DNA of 64,000 nt from a virus: positions 49,195-113,194 of the IMG/VR virus record IMGVR_UViG_3300045115_000211; one strand, 5' to 3'. The notes beneath the pieces are model-generated. The model saw only the letters and a list, made by a program, of their open reading frames with translations, did no database searches and was not told where the DNA came from. Below are positions 38,900-47,938 of this stretch, piece after piece; position 1 is the stretch's first letter, and each line of letters opens with the position of its first letter. A program made the translations under genes and the position numbers.

Positions 38900-40074
38900 G
38901 CCCCGTCGCCCGTCAGACTCGAAGAACGCCCGCCACGGAAGACGGGAAGCGCCCCAACCACCACCTCGTCCTCAAGGAGATCGAGGACATATTCGGCGAG
39001 CCCTGCGTCCTGCGCGAGCACAGGGACATCCACATCTCCAACGGCAAGCCCACGGAGAGGGACCTCATCGTCTCCACCCACCCCCTCCTCGGACAACCCT
39101 ACGTCCACTGCTCACTGTCGAGGTGCAACGTCGTGGCGCCGGGCCAGGGCGTCACCGTCATGGCCTGCCGCAGCCGCCCGAACCTCAAGTACGCCTTCGC
39201 CTACGGCCCGGTCTCAGACGTCCAGATCATGATGGCGTTCCCCAGGCGCCACCAGCTCGACATCCTGCTCTGCCTCTCCAGGAGGGCTAGGAAGGAGAAC
39301 CCCGACATCGCCATCCCGGTCATCGAAGCCTCGACCATGAGGATCTTCGAGGCCGCCACCCTTGGCTTCCTCTCCAGGCGCAGGAAACTGATGGACATGG
39401 GCATCCGCATGTCCAGGGGCGTCGTCCTCTCGGGACCCCCGGGCAACGGCAAGACCATGCTGTGCGCGTGGCTGCAGGAGAAGGCCAAGTCCATGGGACT
39501 GTCCGTGTCCCGCATCGAGGGAGGCGCCCTGCACACCATCTACGGCAGGGGACAGCTCACCGACCACCTCGCCTCCCACGACATCACCATCCTCGACGAC
39601 TTCGACGTCGATGTCCTCCGGCGCAAGGGCGCGTCGGCCCCCCTCGCCTGCGCCCTGCTCACCGCCATGGACTTCGACAAGGCAAGGAAGCCCTGCCTGC
39701 GCGTCGTCACGACCAACGAGGAGCCCAGCGACATCGACCCCGCCTTCCTCCGGCCGGGCAGGCTGGAAACCATCATCCGCATCGACCCCCCGACCGACGA
39801 CATGCGCTCCGCCCTCGCCATGTCGTGGCACCCCGCCCTCTCCACCCGCCTGCTCGACGCCCCCGGCAACGGCTCAACCATCGATGACCTCGTCAGGGCC
39901 ACGAGGGGCATGTCCTTCGCCGAGATGGACCTCGTCAAGGCGGAGCTCGCCACCGTCCTCATCGAGAGGGACGAGTGGAGCCTCCCCGACGCCCTCGCGT
40001 CCTTCAGGTCCAAACGCGCCGGCGTCGCCGAGATGTCGTCAGGAGGCAAGGGGCTGAAGGGGTTCAAGGAATGA
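38896..40074 (+). CDS. AAA+ ATPase
   Basis: 392 residues; GGGGAGAGCC before ATG. Walker A GPPGNGKT near residues 180-187, Walker B ITILDDFDVD with Asp-Asp, sensor 1 VVTTNEEPSDIDPAFLRPGR with the arginine finger, as in FtsH/Cdc48-like classical AAA proteins; an N-terminal ~130-residue domain precedes. There is no protease domain or membrane segment. Could remodel replication or host proteins. Confidence 0.8.
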   Translation: MSPVARQTRRTPATEDGKRPNHHLVLKEIEDIFGEPCVLREHRDIHISNGKPTERDLIVSTHPLLGQPYVHCSLSRCNVVAPGQGVTVMACRSRPNLKYAFAYGPVSDVQIMMAFPRRHQLDILLCLSRRARKENPDIAIPVIEASTMRIFEAATLGFLSRRRKLMDMGIRMSRGVVLSGPPGNGKTMLCAWLQEKAKSMGLSVSRIEGGALHTIYGRGQLTDHLASHDITILDDFDVDVLRRKGASAPLACALLTAMDFDKARKPCLRVVTTNEEPSDIDPAFLRPGRLETIIRIDPPTDDMRSALAMSWHPALSTRLLDAPGNGSTIDDLVRATRGMSFAEMDLVKAELATVLIERDEWSLPDALASFRSKRAGVAEMSSGGKGLKGFKE

Positions 40075-40080
40075 CAGCCG

Positions 40081-40109
40081 TTGACTCCCGAAGACGCCAA
40101 CGCTAGAAT
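40081..40109 (+). promoter_or_regulatory. Promoter TTGACT-17-TAGAAT, leaderless
   Basis: -35 TTGACT 40081-40086, -10 TAGAAT 40104-40109; ATG 40116 begins seven bases after the -10. Confidence 0.78.
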
Positions 40110-40115
40110 GCCCCC

Positions 40116-40424
40116 ATGAGACCCAAGTCGGCACTCAGGAACAGGGCGGAATGGCTCGCCACCCGCGAGGCGTGGGACGAGGAAAGGGGCATCCAGCTCG
40201 CCGCCCTCCAGGTCGAGCTCGCCCGCCGCATCGAGGAGAAGTCCCAGAAGACCCTCAACCGCCTCGAAGGCCTCGGCGACCACGCCGCCATCACGGCGAT
40301 CGCCCACGCCATGCCCGACTCCGTCATGAAGTTCTATGCCCTCCAGTCCGCCTCGAAGGCCAAGGAAAAGACCAAGGGAAAGGCCGCCCGCGGAGGGGAC
40401 GCTGCCGGCGGGGACAAGCCATGA
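40116..40424 (+). CDS. Unrecognised 102-aa helical protein
   Basis: Leaderless start. A highly charged helical N-terminus (NRAEWLATREAWDEERGIQL) and a Lys/Ala tail; likely DNA-associated. It resembles small terminase-like or scaffold helices only loosely, so left unassigned. Confidence 0.55.
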   Translation: MRPKSALRNRAEWLATREAWDEERGIQLAALQVELARRIEEKSQKTLNRLEGLGDHAAITAIAHAMPDSVMKFYALQSASKAKEKTKGKAARGGDAAGGDKP

Positions 40425-40820
40425 GCACGGACAGGAAGCCAACCCTCGTGACGGGAAAGGCGGCCGTCCTCCGCGTCCACCCCGACGAAGGACTCGTCCT
40501 CGTCTTCGCCCCGGCGGGGGACCCCCTGCATACCTTCCTGCCGACCGCGGCCGTCCACTACGGCCCCAAGGGCCGCCGCCGAAGCCTACGTCAGACGCAG
40601 GGATGACTACAGGGACGCCAAGGAAGAAGCCCACATCGGATGGAAGCACGCCTGGCAAGGCACCATGCGCGACGCCGAAGGACTCCTCAACGTCGTCACC
40701 GCCGTCTCCGACGCCAAGGACGCCGACGGGGAGACCAGGATCCAACTGTCCCGCGAGGACGCCGAGTTCGTCGGCAGGCACACGGATGCCCTGGACGCGC
40801 AACCCAAGGAGGCACAGTGA
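40421..40820 (+). CDS. Frame-broken gene, ~132 aa
   Basis: ATGA start. The first ~50 residues (MSTDRKPTLVTGKAAVLRVH ... HYGPKG) are followed by a premature stop at 40606, while the +1 frame continues sensibly (EAYVRRRDDYRDAKEEAHIG ... RHTDALDAQPKEAQ) to 40820, exactly at the GTGA of the next gene. An extra G in AAGGGCC (40568-40574) would explain it. Function unknown. Confidence 0.5.
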
Positions 40821-41404
40821 GCATCGGGACCTGGAAGAAGGAGTTCTACCCCACCACCGCCGCCGAGGCCTGCGACGAGTCCAAGGCCGCAGGCAGCGAC
40901 CTCCCTGCCATCCTCCACTCGATCCGGAAGTGGGAAGGCCTGCGCCCCAAGAACCTAGCCAGGCATTGCCTCAGCAAGGACGGAGGCAACAACCGCCTGC
41001 TCAGCCTAGGCCAGCAATCCTTCGTCGTCAACGACGACACCTGCGCCCTCTGCCATGCCCATACCCCCGGCCAGCATGGCCAGCCCCCTCGCGTCGCCAG
41101 GCCCCAATGCCACGAGCCCCCGAGGTGCCCCGTCGTCCTGCTGGCGAACGACTGCGACGACTACTCCAGCCCCTATCTCCACTGGTGCGACACGGGCAGC
41201 CCAATGAGAATGCTCAAGGTCCTCAAGGAAGCCGCCAGGATGGCCGCCAGGGCGTCCAAGGCGGCCAAGGCAGCCAGGAAGGCATCGAAGCCCAGGGACG
41301 GCCGCCGCGACGCCCAGAAGGGCAAGGAAGCCCACGGGGGCGCACGGGAAGAGCGGGAAGCACGGGAAGCACGGGAAGCGCGGAACGAAGGAGGAACGCC
41401 ATGA
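40817..41404 (+). CDS. 195-aa protein with Cys motifs and Ala/Lys-rich tail
   Basis: GTG start by GTGA overlap. The region ~75-115 has CALCHAHTPG, CHEPPRCP and NDCDDYSSPYLHWCD. The C-terminal ~60 residues are low-complexity Ala/Lys/Arg/Glu repeats. It ends in EGGTP, encoded by the ribosome site of the next gene. Function unknown. Confidence 0.55.
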   Translation: MSIGTWKKEFYPTTAAEACDESKAAGSDLPAILHSIRKWEGLRPKNLARHCLSKDGGNNRLLSLGQQSFVVNDDTCALCHAHTPGQHGQPPRVARPQCHEPPRCPVVLLANDCDDYSSPYLHWCDTGSPMRMLKVLKEAARMAARASKAAKAARKASKPRDGRRDAQKGKEAHGGAREEREAREAREARNEGGTP

Positions 41405-42064
41405 GACACGACTGCCCCAACCCCATGTCGTTGTGCGGCGACAGGACGCTCCGACAGTCCAAGGCCCTCGCCAACGACAGGAAGACCGTCATCGCCTCGG
41501 CGACCGGCCAAGCCGCGCACATCGCAAGGATACTCTCCGCCGTCGCCGCCAACGCAAGGACAGCCAAGGCCACCGTGTCAAGGCCCGACGCCAACGGGGA
41601 CATGTCCATCGCCACCACGACGGATGAGCTGGGGATCACCGGCAGCGATTGGGTCGCAATGGCGGGCAAGTCCGCCGGCAGCAGGATCGTGTCGGAGCTC
41701 GTCGGCACCGCCCTGCTGCTCGCCAACCTCCAGGAGGCGGCCGCCAAGGCAGGCGAGACGGACTTCCACGGATACAGGCATGTCTCGTTCGGCCTGAAGA
41801 TCGTGCCGTCCAACAGGGGAGTGACCACCCTGTTCCACGGCTCGCTGATCGATGACCTGGCGGAATGCTTCTCCGCCGACAACTCCCAGGCGTACTGGCC
41901 ACCGGGGTCGGATCCATGCTGTCCTTGGAAGCCCGCGTCCTGCGCTCCCAGGCAAGGACGCGCCAAGCGAGGGAAGCCCCGGTGGAGTCCCGTCCGGAGG
42001 AGTCCCGTCCGGAGGGGCAGGGATGCCCAAGTTTGACGTCAAGGACGAAGGAGGAACGCCATGA
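41401..42064 (+). CDS. Unrecognised protein, probable frame break near 41900
   Basis: AAGGAGGAACGCC before ATG. ~160 residues look authentic (MRHDCPNPMSLCGDRTLRQS ... FHGSLIDDLAECFS). In the starting frame the stop is at 42036 after an Arg-rich tail; the +1 frame instead gives GVPSGGVPSGGAGMPKFDV ending EGGTP at 42064, overlapping the next ATG as do its neighbours. Function unknown. Confidence 0.5.
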
Positions 42065-42258
42065 GCGACGGACAGATCGGCCTGCACACCCTGCTGCTCG
42101 GCAAGCAGGCGACGCTTTGCACGGGGGAAAAGACCACGATAGTCGCCGTGTGGACGGACGGCGGGATTCTGTGCTTGGCCTTGGCGAACGAGCAAGGCAG
42201 GCTACAGGTAGCCCTCTTCGGCAAGCACTCGTCGAGCGACCTGAAGGTCATCCTGTAG
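42061..42258 (+). CDS. Unrecognised 65-aa protein
   Basis: AAGGAGGAACGCC before ATGA start. A small beta-rich protein (ATLCTGEKTTIVAVWTDGG). Last C-rich gene before the skew switch. Confidence 0.5.
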   Translation: MSDGQIGLHTLLLGKQATLCTGEKTTIVAVWTDGGILCLALANEQGRLQVALFGKHSSSDLKVIL

Positions 42259-42412
42259 GCGGCACAGTGGCCTATATGCCTCATCGCGGGGGCGACATGT
42301 TCTCCGGGTGCCCACCCACTCGCTCGCAGGCGGGCTTGTGCACCCACTCCAGAAAGGCTCGTTGGGCTTCCGCGTCCGGACACCCACCCACTTCGGCTAC
42401 CATATGGGTGCC
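42259..42412. other. Non-coding gap at the GC-skew switch; candidate origin
   Basis: 154 bases without a gene. It contains short direct repeats GTGCCCACCCACT (42309), GTGCACCCACTCC (42340) and CACCCACCCACTT (42381). To its left the + strand is C-rich (41041-41100: 14 G, 31 C), to its right G-rich (43081-43140: 28 G, 15 C), though all genes point the same way. That is the behaviour expected at a replication origin. Confidence 0.45.
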
Positions 42413-43453
42413 ATGAAGTCAACGAAGCACCGGCATGTCGCCGGGCGGGCGGCCGAAAGGCTGGACGCCGCCCTGCGGGTGGACGCCGACGCCGCCAGGC
42501 GCGAGCACGCCCTCGTGGCGATGGCGACGCTGCTCGTCTCCGGGGGCTGCCGCGCCTGCTCGTCCCCGCGGGAGGTGAACCGGCTGATGCCCGACGGGGA
42601 GTGGTTCCGCACGCGGCACGAGCTGAGGCGCGTCACGGGCGGGCGGAAGGCGGCGCTGCGGAGGCTCGCCGCCGGCGGGATCGTGCCTGCCGGCCGTTTC
42701 GGGGCATGGTCGCCCGACTTCTGGGCTGGCTTGCGGCTTTCCGGCGCGATCCATCCCGACAGCCATCCGAGGGAGTGGGTCGTGAGGTTCCCGCGCAGGC
42801 ACGAGGCGTTGCTGGAGGACATGCTGGGCGAGGCGCCGTTCATGCGCCGCTGGTCGGACTCCAAGCGTGGGGTGACGCTCTGGTCGCTGTGGGCGGCGGA
42901 GATGGGGGCCGACGATCCGGCGGGCGCCGGCGTGCTGGCGGGGCTGATGGCTGGGGCGCGCAGGCTGGACGACGGACAGGGGATGGGGTGGGCCGTGGTG
43001 ACGGACTCCTTGGGCGCCAGGCGGCTTCTGGGGGATCTGATGGTGCCTTTCGTTGTGGAGCGGCGGAGGCGGGGGCTGGCGTTGAGCCCGTTCTGGGGGG
43101 CGCTGGTGGCGCACATGATGCCTGCGGCGAGCGCGGAGAGGTACAGGCTGTGGCTTCGGCCGGCGTGCTGTCCCTTGCTGCCGTGGGCGTTCCTGGCGCA
43201 CGCCTGGGGGAAGGGGTTCGCCGGGATGAGGCGGCACGTGCCGTGGGCGTCGGCGCGTCCGTGGGCGATCAGGGGCAGGTTCCCCACGGAGGGCAGGCGG
43301 CTCCGGAGGGCTGGCCTGGACAGGCTGGGGTTCCTGGGCGTGTCGCCCGTGTTGAGGGCCGCCTGGCTGGAGGGGGCGCGTCGGAAGGGGCTTGACTTCG
43401 AAGGGGGGATGTGTCATGATGGTCTCGTGAAAGGGGAGGAAGGGACGCCATGA
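42413..43453 (+). CDS. Unrecognised 346-aa basic protein
   Basis: First gene right of the skew switch. Very rich in Arg/Trp/Leu (LRRVTGGRKAALRRL, PFWGALVAHMMP), with CRACSSP near residue 46. No family recognised; its position next to the candidate origin invites a replication role, which is only inference. There is no clear ribosome site at ATG 42413. The 3' end carries the promoter at 43392. Confidence 0.55.
   Translation: MKSTKHRHVAGRAAERLDAALRVDADAARREHALVAMATLLVSGGCRACSSPREVNRLMPDGEWFRTRHELRRVTGGRKAALRRLAAGGIVPAGRFGAWSPDFWAGLRLSGAIHPDSHPREWVVRFPRRHEALLEDMLGEAPFMRRWSDSKRGVTLWSLWAAEMGADDPAGAGVLAGLMAGARRLDDGQGMGWAVVTDSLGARRLLGDLMVPFVVERRRRGLALSPFWGALVAHMMPAASAERYRLWLRPACCPLLPWAFLAHAWGKGFAGMRRHVPWASARPWAIRGRFPTEGRRLRRAGLDRLGFLGVSPVLRAAWLEGARRKGLDFEGGMCHDGLVKGEEGTP
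43392..43420 (+). promoter_or_regulatory. Promoter TTGACT-17-CATGAT
   Basis: -35 TTGACT 43392-43397, -10 CATGAT 43415-43420, inside the 3' end of the previous gene; drives the HTH gene at 43450. Confidence 0.7.
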
Positions 43454-43905
43454 CGAGGGACTGGACGAGGGTGGACTGGGGGCTGCAGGACGTGGAGATC
43501 GCCTGCGGGATGGGCGTGACGCGCCAGGCGGTGCACCAGCGGCGTCCCGAGGGGTCCGTGGCGGCGAGGAAGAGGCGGCGCGTCGTGCCGACGGCGATGG
43601 CGCGGATCGAGGCGATGGACACGTCGGGGATGGAGCTCCCGAGGGTGGCCTTGCTGGCGGGGTGCACGGAGCGGCACGCGATGAAGGTGCTTTCGGGGAT
43701 GGGGAAGGCGTACAGGCGCCGTCCGAGGGGGAACGCGAGGTACGACTGGGGGAGGTTCCCAGAGGGGTGGCGGCGGATGACGGACAAGCAGATAGCGGCC
43801 GAGGTGGGCGTGGGGGACCCGGCCGTGGTGACGCAGTGGCGCAACAGGCATGGCTACCGCCGGCGCGGGGTGGCCGTGGAGGCGGGGAAGGAGCGTGCGG
43901 GTTGA
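43450..43905 (+). CDS. Helix-turn-helix DNA-binding protein
   Basis: 151 residues; AAGGGGAGGAAGGGACGCC before ATG. At least two HTH-like units: LQDVEIACGMGVTRQAVHQR (~12-31) and MTDKQIAAEVGVGDPAVVTQ (~109-128), with a middle unit (PRVALLAGCTERHAMKVL). Likely a regulator or genome-organising protein. Overlaps the next start. Confidence 0.65.
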   Translation: MTRDWTRVDWGLQDVEIACGMGVTRQAVHQRRPEGSVAARKRRRVVPTAMARIEAMDTSGMELPRVALLAGCTERHAMKVLSGMGKAYRRRPRGNARYDWGRFPEGWRRMTDKQIAAEVGVGDPAVVTQWRNRHGYRRRGVAVEAGKERAG

Positions 43906-44741
43906 GCGTGCTGTTCATGCTGGGATGGCTGTGGTGGGGGCTGCTGGGGCTGGCGAGCGTGCTGGTCGCCGTCGCCGGGGTGTGCACCGTCATCCGGGAG
44001 TCGTCCGAGACGGAGATGGACTTCAAGAACGGGATCGCGTGGCGGAGGCAGGAGACCAGGCATCGCGACCGTTGGCTGCGGCAGCACTTCGGGGAGGAGG
44101 GGCGTCGGCGCTGGCTCCTGAACCTTGAGGCGTGGGAGGCGTTCAAGGCCGTGATGGTCTTCGACGAGAAGGGGAAGGCCGTCAGGCGGCTTGAGGCGTT
44201 CAAGGCGGCGTACCCCGGGTGGTACGACGGGGCGAGGCGGAACGCGGCCGGGGGGAGCGACGGGTTCGTGCCGTTCGCCTATTCCCCGGCGCCTTGGGGG
44301 ACGCGTCCCATGGTGCTGCGCCGCAAGCCGCAGTGGGGCGACGACGAGGACAGGGAGTATCCCTCCAGGCATTCGGCGAAGGGCAACAGGGTCAGGGGGA
44401 GGGAGCCCACCGGCGGCATGGGCGTGCATGGGGAGCCGATGGGGATCGACTGGCTGGCGGCGGGCTTCTGGGATCCCGTCGTGGTCGATGGGGCCGTGGT
44501 CGACCCGATCGACGAGCTGCGTCGCGACTACAGGTCGTACTGGCTCCATGAGGGCTTCCTCTTCGGGAACAACCTCGCCGACAGGGACTTCGAGGCGAGG
44601 CTGGTCGATGAGGCGAGGGAGGCATGCCTGCGGACGAGCGGGGGCACCGCCCCGGGGACGCTCAACGAGGGCCCTGCCGAGCGGCGTCCCCTCTACCTGC
44701 ACAACCCGAGGCTGGCGCGCGTGCCGCCCAGGAAGCCGTGA
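43902..44741 (+). CDS. Membrane-anchored protein, 279 aa
   Basis: The start is probably TTG 43902 (AAGGAG 8 bases upstream; GTG 43908 and ATG 43917 possible). An N-terminal transmembrane segment (LFMLGWLWWGLLGLASVLVA) is followed by a soluble helical domain (WLRQHFGEEGRRRWLLNLEA) and a C-terminal region with MGIDWLAAGFWDPVVV. Function unknown. Confidence 0.55.
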   Translation: MSVLFMLGWLWWGLLGLASVLVAVAGVCTVIRESSETEMDFKNGIAWRRQETRHRDRWLRQHFGEEGRRRWLLNLEAWEAFKAVMVFDEKGKAVRRLEAFKAAYPGWYDGARRNAAGGSDGFVPFAYSPAPWGTRPMVLRRKPQWGDDEDREYPSRHSAKGNRVRGREPTGGMGVHGEPMGIDWLAAGFWDPVVVDGAVVDPIDELRRDYRSYWLHEGFLFGNNLADRDFEARLVDEAREACLRTSGGTAPGTLNEGPAERRPLYLHNPRLARVPPRKP

Positions 44742-44777
44742 CGGTCGCGTGGCGTGCCCACTGGATGCGCCTGGGGG

Positions 44778-44806
44778 TTGACTCGCGGGCGTCCCCGTGG
44801 CATGAT
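44778..44806 (+). promoter_or_regulatory. Promoter TTGACT-17-CATGAT
   Basis: -35 TTGACT 44778-44783, -10 CATGAT 44801-44806. ATG 44813 stands at the leaderless position and opens an 8-residue frame (MKGGIRHG) overlapping the start of the gene at 44832; AAGGGAGGG inside it is that gene's ribosome site. Confidence 0.72.
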
Positions 44807-44831
44807 GCGGGCATGAAGGGAGGGATCCGCC

Positions 44832-45383
44832 ATGGCTGAGATGGGAAGGTTCCAAGGGAGTCTGGACGGCGAGGTGATGCCCCGGCTGGTCGTCGGGGCG
44901 ACGGGGCGCAGGTTCCGGGGCCGCGAGGTGGTGTCGTTCAGGCATCCGCCGGGGCTGTTCGGGACGCGGGCGACGGGGAGGGAGCGGGTGCGCGAGGGGA
45001 CGGTGGCGAACGGGCTGCTGAACCAGTGCGCGATCACGGACCCCCCGACGCCGTACTGGGCGGTGATGGACGCGATGTGCTCGCTCAAGTCGGGCTTCAC
45101 GAAGCGGCAGGCGATCGACGCCGCGGTGGGGCACGTGGGCGAGGGCAAGCGGCGGGCGTGCGAGATCGCGTGGGACGTGCTGCGCAACCACCACAGGCAC
45201 GAGCGCAAGCGCGACGCGGGGATGGGGTTCATGGTCGACACGCTGGAGGGCGGCAGGATGGCGGTGCGCGCGAGGGCGCCCGGCGAGACGCTGGCGTACT
45301 TCGCGGCGGAGCGCGGCCGCAGGGAGGCGGCGGAGGCGGTGCTGGCGGGGGACGGGCAGGGCGGGGCGCAGGACGGAGGGTGA
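44832..45383 (+). CDS. Unrecognised 183-aa protein, winged-helix-like centre
   Basis: AAGGGAGGGATCCGCC before ATG. The central region (YWAVMDAMCSLKSGFTKRQA ... WDVLRNHHRHERKRDAGMGF) reads like a winged helix followed by a beta wing (VDTLEGGRMAVRARAP). Possibly DNA-binding. No family assigned. Confidence 0.55.
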   Translation: MAEMGRFQGSLDGEVMPRLVVGATGRRFRGREVVSFRHPPGLFGTRATGRERVREGTVANGLLNQCAITDPPTPYWAVMDAMCSLKSGFTKRQAIDAAVGHVGEGKRRACEIAWDVLRNHHRHERKRDAGMGFMVDTLEGGRMAVRARAPGETLAYFAAERGRREAAEAVLAGDGQGGAQDGG

Positions 45384-45385
45384 CG

Positions 45386-46089
45386 ATGGTCAGCGAAGGA
45401 GGCTTGCCGGGCGGCATCCTGAGGGTCAGTCTCGCCCCGCGGGCGAGGACGGCGGCCCTTCCAAGGCCACGCTCGTCTTCGGGATCGGCGACGCCAGGGA
45501 CGTGAGCGCGTCGGCGGTGGAGGCGGCGAGGCCCGTGCCCGGGAGCCGTCGCGTGGAGGCGATCATGGGCGGGCGCGGGGGGAAGGCAGTGGGACGGGAG
45601 GAGTCCCGAAAGGCGGAGGTTCTGGGGCTCGCCGGCAGGCTCGCCGACCTCGTGGCGGCGGGCGACGCCGTGACGGGCGAGATGAGGGCCCTCGCCATGG
45701 CGATCCGCTCGGCCCTCGGCGCAGGGCCGCTGGGGGAGTCGGCGCAGGGCAGGGCGAAGGCGGGAGACCTGGTGCCGGGCGGCATCTACGTGGCGAAGGG
45801 CAGGCCGCAGGGCGAGTTCGACTGGGAGTACGTCGGCAAGGTGGATGGCGATCCGGCGAGGTTCCGGATGAGGCGCGAGGGGATGGGCCCGACGGTCGAG
45901 CTGCTGGGCGACCACGGCCTTGCGCCCTACGACGCGCAGGGGAAGTTCTGGCATCCGACGAACTGGACGGAGGGGACGGGAGTGGGTGCGGGCACGGCGA
46001 GGGCCGTGGCGGAGGCGGCTGGCCGCGACGCCCCGGACGTGTCGTTCCCGACGGAGGACGGGGATGGGTTTCCTGGAGTTGGCGCTTGA
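45386..46089 (+). CDS. Frame-broken gene, ~234 aa
   Basis: ATG 45386 reads MVSEGGLPGGILRVSLAP, then the sensible frame is -1: GEDGGPSKATLVFGIGDARD and on to 46089. Loss of one C in GCCCCG (~45435) explains it. The C-terminal half contains DLVPGGIYVAKGRPQGEFDWEYVGK, a beta-rich domain. The 45502 start used by the 3' frame alone has no ribosome site. Function unknown. Confidence 0.5.
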
Positions 46090-46762
46090 GGACTCGCCGT
46101 ATTCCGAGTGGCTCGTCGATGACGAGGACCGCGGGAGGAGGCTCGTGCACGCCTCGATGGGGCGTCTGGACGAGTCGTGGGCCTCGGCGCGCAGGACGAC
46201 GCTGTCGGTGATGTGCGTCGTCGTGGCGTGCGCGGGCCGCGCCGACCGTCCCCTGGCGAGGCGGCTGGTGCTCTCGATGGCGGGGATGATGTCCAGGATG
46301 TGCGACTTCTGGTCGTCGAACGCCGGGTCGGTGACGGCGGGGCTGCCGGAGACGTCGGAGCTCAAGGCGGAGTCGGACGCGACCGACGTCCTTGGCCAGG
46401 AGCTGGGCGGGAAGGCCGACGGGCTGCTCGCGGGGGTGATGGTCACGATGCTGGTGGAGCTGCCGGCGTCGTGGCGGGCGCACTTCGGGCTGGCGGCGGA
46501 CGCCGTCAGGTCGCTGGGCGGGCTGCTGTCGCCCGACGACGCGTCGTGGGCGGCGAGGCAGGCGGCGGAGGAGCAGCGCGCGATGATGGCTGGCCTCGTG
46601 GCCGAGCTGGAGGACGCGACGTCGCCGGGGTCGGCGGCCTTGCGGGCGGCGGAGTCCTGGGCCGGCAGGGCGAGGGCGACGCACGCCGCGCACGCGGGGC
46701 TGGGGCAGCGCGCCGCGATGGCGGCTGTGGTGAGGGCGGCTGGGTTCCCGAGCGCGGGGTGA
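46064..46762 (+). CDS. Unrecognised 232-aa helical protein
   Basis: ACGGAGGACGGGG before ATG, overlapping the previous gene by 26 bases. Almost entirely alpha-helical and Ala-rich, with ATDVLGQELGGKADGLLAGV in the middle. No family recognised. Confidence 0.55.
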   Translation: MGFLELALEDSPYSEWLVDDEDRGRRLVHASMGRLDESWASARRTTLSVMCVVVACAGRADRPLARRLVLSMAGMMSRMCDFWSSNAGSVTAGLPETSELKAESDATDVLGQELGGKADGLLAGVMVTMLVELPASWRAHFGLAADAVRSLGGLLSPDDASWAARQAAEEQRAMMAGLVAELEDATSPGSAALRAAESWAGRARATHAAHAGLGQRAAMAAVVRAAGFPSAG

Positions 46763-46771
46763 GGGTGAGGC

Positions 46772-47068
46772 ATGCCTTTCGGGGTGGACGTCAAGGTGAG
46801 GGGGACGTGCGTGACGAGGAACGGGGAGTTCCCCGTGGCGCGCATGGCGTGCACACTGGATGGCGGGCAGGCGGACCTGCGCTTCGTGTCCGAGCGGCTG
46901 CGCAGGTCGCTGCGCTCCGGGGCGAGGCTGCGCGCGGAGGACATGGACAGGTTCTGCGAGGAGTGGCTGCGGATGCGGGGGCGTCCACTGGATGCGGACG
47001 CCGCCAGGCGCAGGGCGCGGCTGCGCGACCTGATCGCCAGGATGTCCCGCGAGGCCGACGCGCTGTAG
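46772..47068 (+). CDS. Unrecognised 98-aa basic protein
   Basis: GGTGAGG before ATG. A beta strand pair then Arg-rich helices (RLRRSLRSGARLRAEDM, AARRRARLRDLIARM). Its TAG stop is the first half of the TAGAAT element before the next gene. Confidence 0.5.
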   Translation: MPFGVDVKVRGTCVTRNGEFPVARMACTLDGGQADLRFVSERLRRSLRSGARLRAEDMDRFCEEWLRMRGRPLDADAARRRARLRDLIARMSREADAL

Positions 47069-47077
47069 AATGCGCGC

Positions 47078-47926
47078 ATGAGCATGTCCGCCGTAGTCGG
47101 GGCCATACCCATTCCGCTCGTCGACCACAGGGCCGTGGAGTCGTCCGTGGGCTTCGCGATGCCGTCCGATCCCGGGGTGGCGGTGTTCGAGCTGATCGCG
47201 TCGGAGATGTCGGCCATCGGCGGCGTGGGGATCGTCGAGATGGACGGCGACGGGGTGTTCTGCGCGTGGAACCCGCCCCCGATGGGGCCCGAGGTTGACG
47301 GGCGCCGCGTGGTCTACCTTTCCCACATGGTGCAGGCCGGGCTGATGGCCATGCCGCTCCAGCAGATCGCGAACACGGCGTACGCTGGCAACGGGCTTCC
47401 GCTGGCGCGCGCGATCATCTCGATGGCGCCCCTGAACCCGTACGTGGCGGAGCGCGACTCCGGGATGCTCGCGGACGCGATGCCCTTCAGCCCGCAGGCG
47501 TGGCTCGCGCACGGGCTGGTGCTGATGGAGGTCGGGAAGCCGAGGCTGGCGGCGGCCGCCCTGTCGGTGGCGTCGGACCTTGACCCCTCGGAGCACCTCG
47601 CCCTCAAGTGCCTCGCCATATGCCACACGGGCTCGGCGCCGCACAAGGCCGTGGCCGCGGCGGAGGGCATGCTGGAGGCGATGGCCGCGGAGGGCACGCC
47701 GCCCGACCAGCACGCGCGGGCGGCGTACGGGTTCGCCCTGCTGTCGGCGGGGATGAGGGTCGAGGCGAAGGCGCAGTTCATGGCCGCCGGGCTGCCGATG
47801 CCGGCGATGACCCCCAGGCAGTGGCGGGACTGGGGCAGCAGGCTGCAGATCGAGGAGCTCATCCCGGCGATGCGCGACCCGGCGAGGTCCAGGCCGAAAG
47901 CCGTTGACTCCGGCAGCCGGGCGTGA
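47078..47926 (+). CDS. 282-aa protein with a TPR-like helical C-terminus
   Basis: ATG lies seven bases after a TAGAAT element (47066-47071), a leaderless layout. After an N-terminal Rossmann-like segment (GVGIVEMDGDGVFCAWNPPP) the C-terminal ~170 residues are paired helices (SPQAWLAHGLVLMEVGKPRL, LALKCLAICHTGSAPHKAVA) reminiscent of TPR repeats. Function unknown. Confidence 0.55.
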   Translation: MSMSAVVGAIPIPLVDHRAVESSVGFAMPSDPGVAVFELIASEMSAIGGVGIVEMDGDGVFCAWNPPPMGPEVDGRRVVYLSHMVQAGLMAMPLQQIANTAYAGNGLPLARAIISMAPLNPYVAERDSGMLADAMPFSPQAWLAHGLVLMEVGKPRLAAAALSVASDLDPSEHLALKCLAICHTGSAPHKAVAAAEGMLEAMAAEGTPPDQHARAAYGFALLSAGMRVEAKAQFMAAGLPMPAMTPRQWRDWGSRLQIEELIPAMRDPARSRPKAVDSGSRA

Positions 47927-47932
47927 GAGCAT
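47904..47932 (+). promoter_or_regulatory. Promoter TTGACT-17-GAGCAT, leaderless GTG
   Basis: -35 TTGACT 47904-47909, -10 GAGCAT 47927-47932; GTG 47939 begins seven bases after the -10. It overlaps the end of the previous gene. Confidence 0.65.
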
Positions 47933-47938
47933 CGCGGC

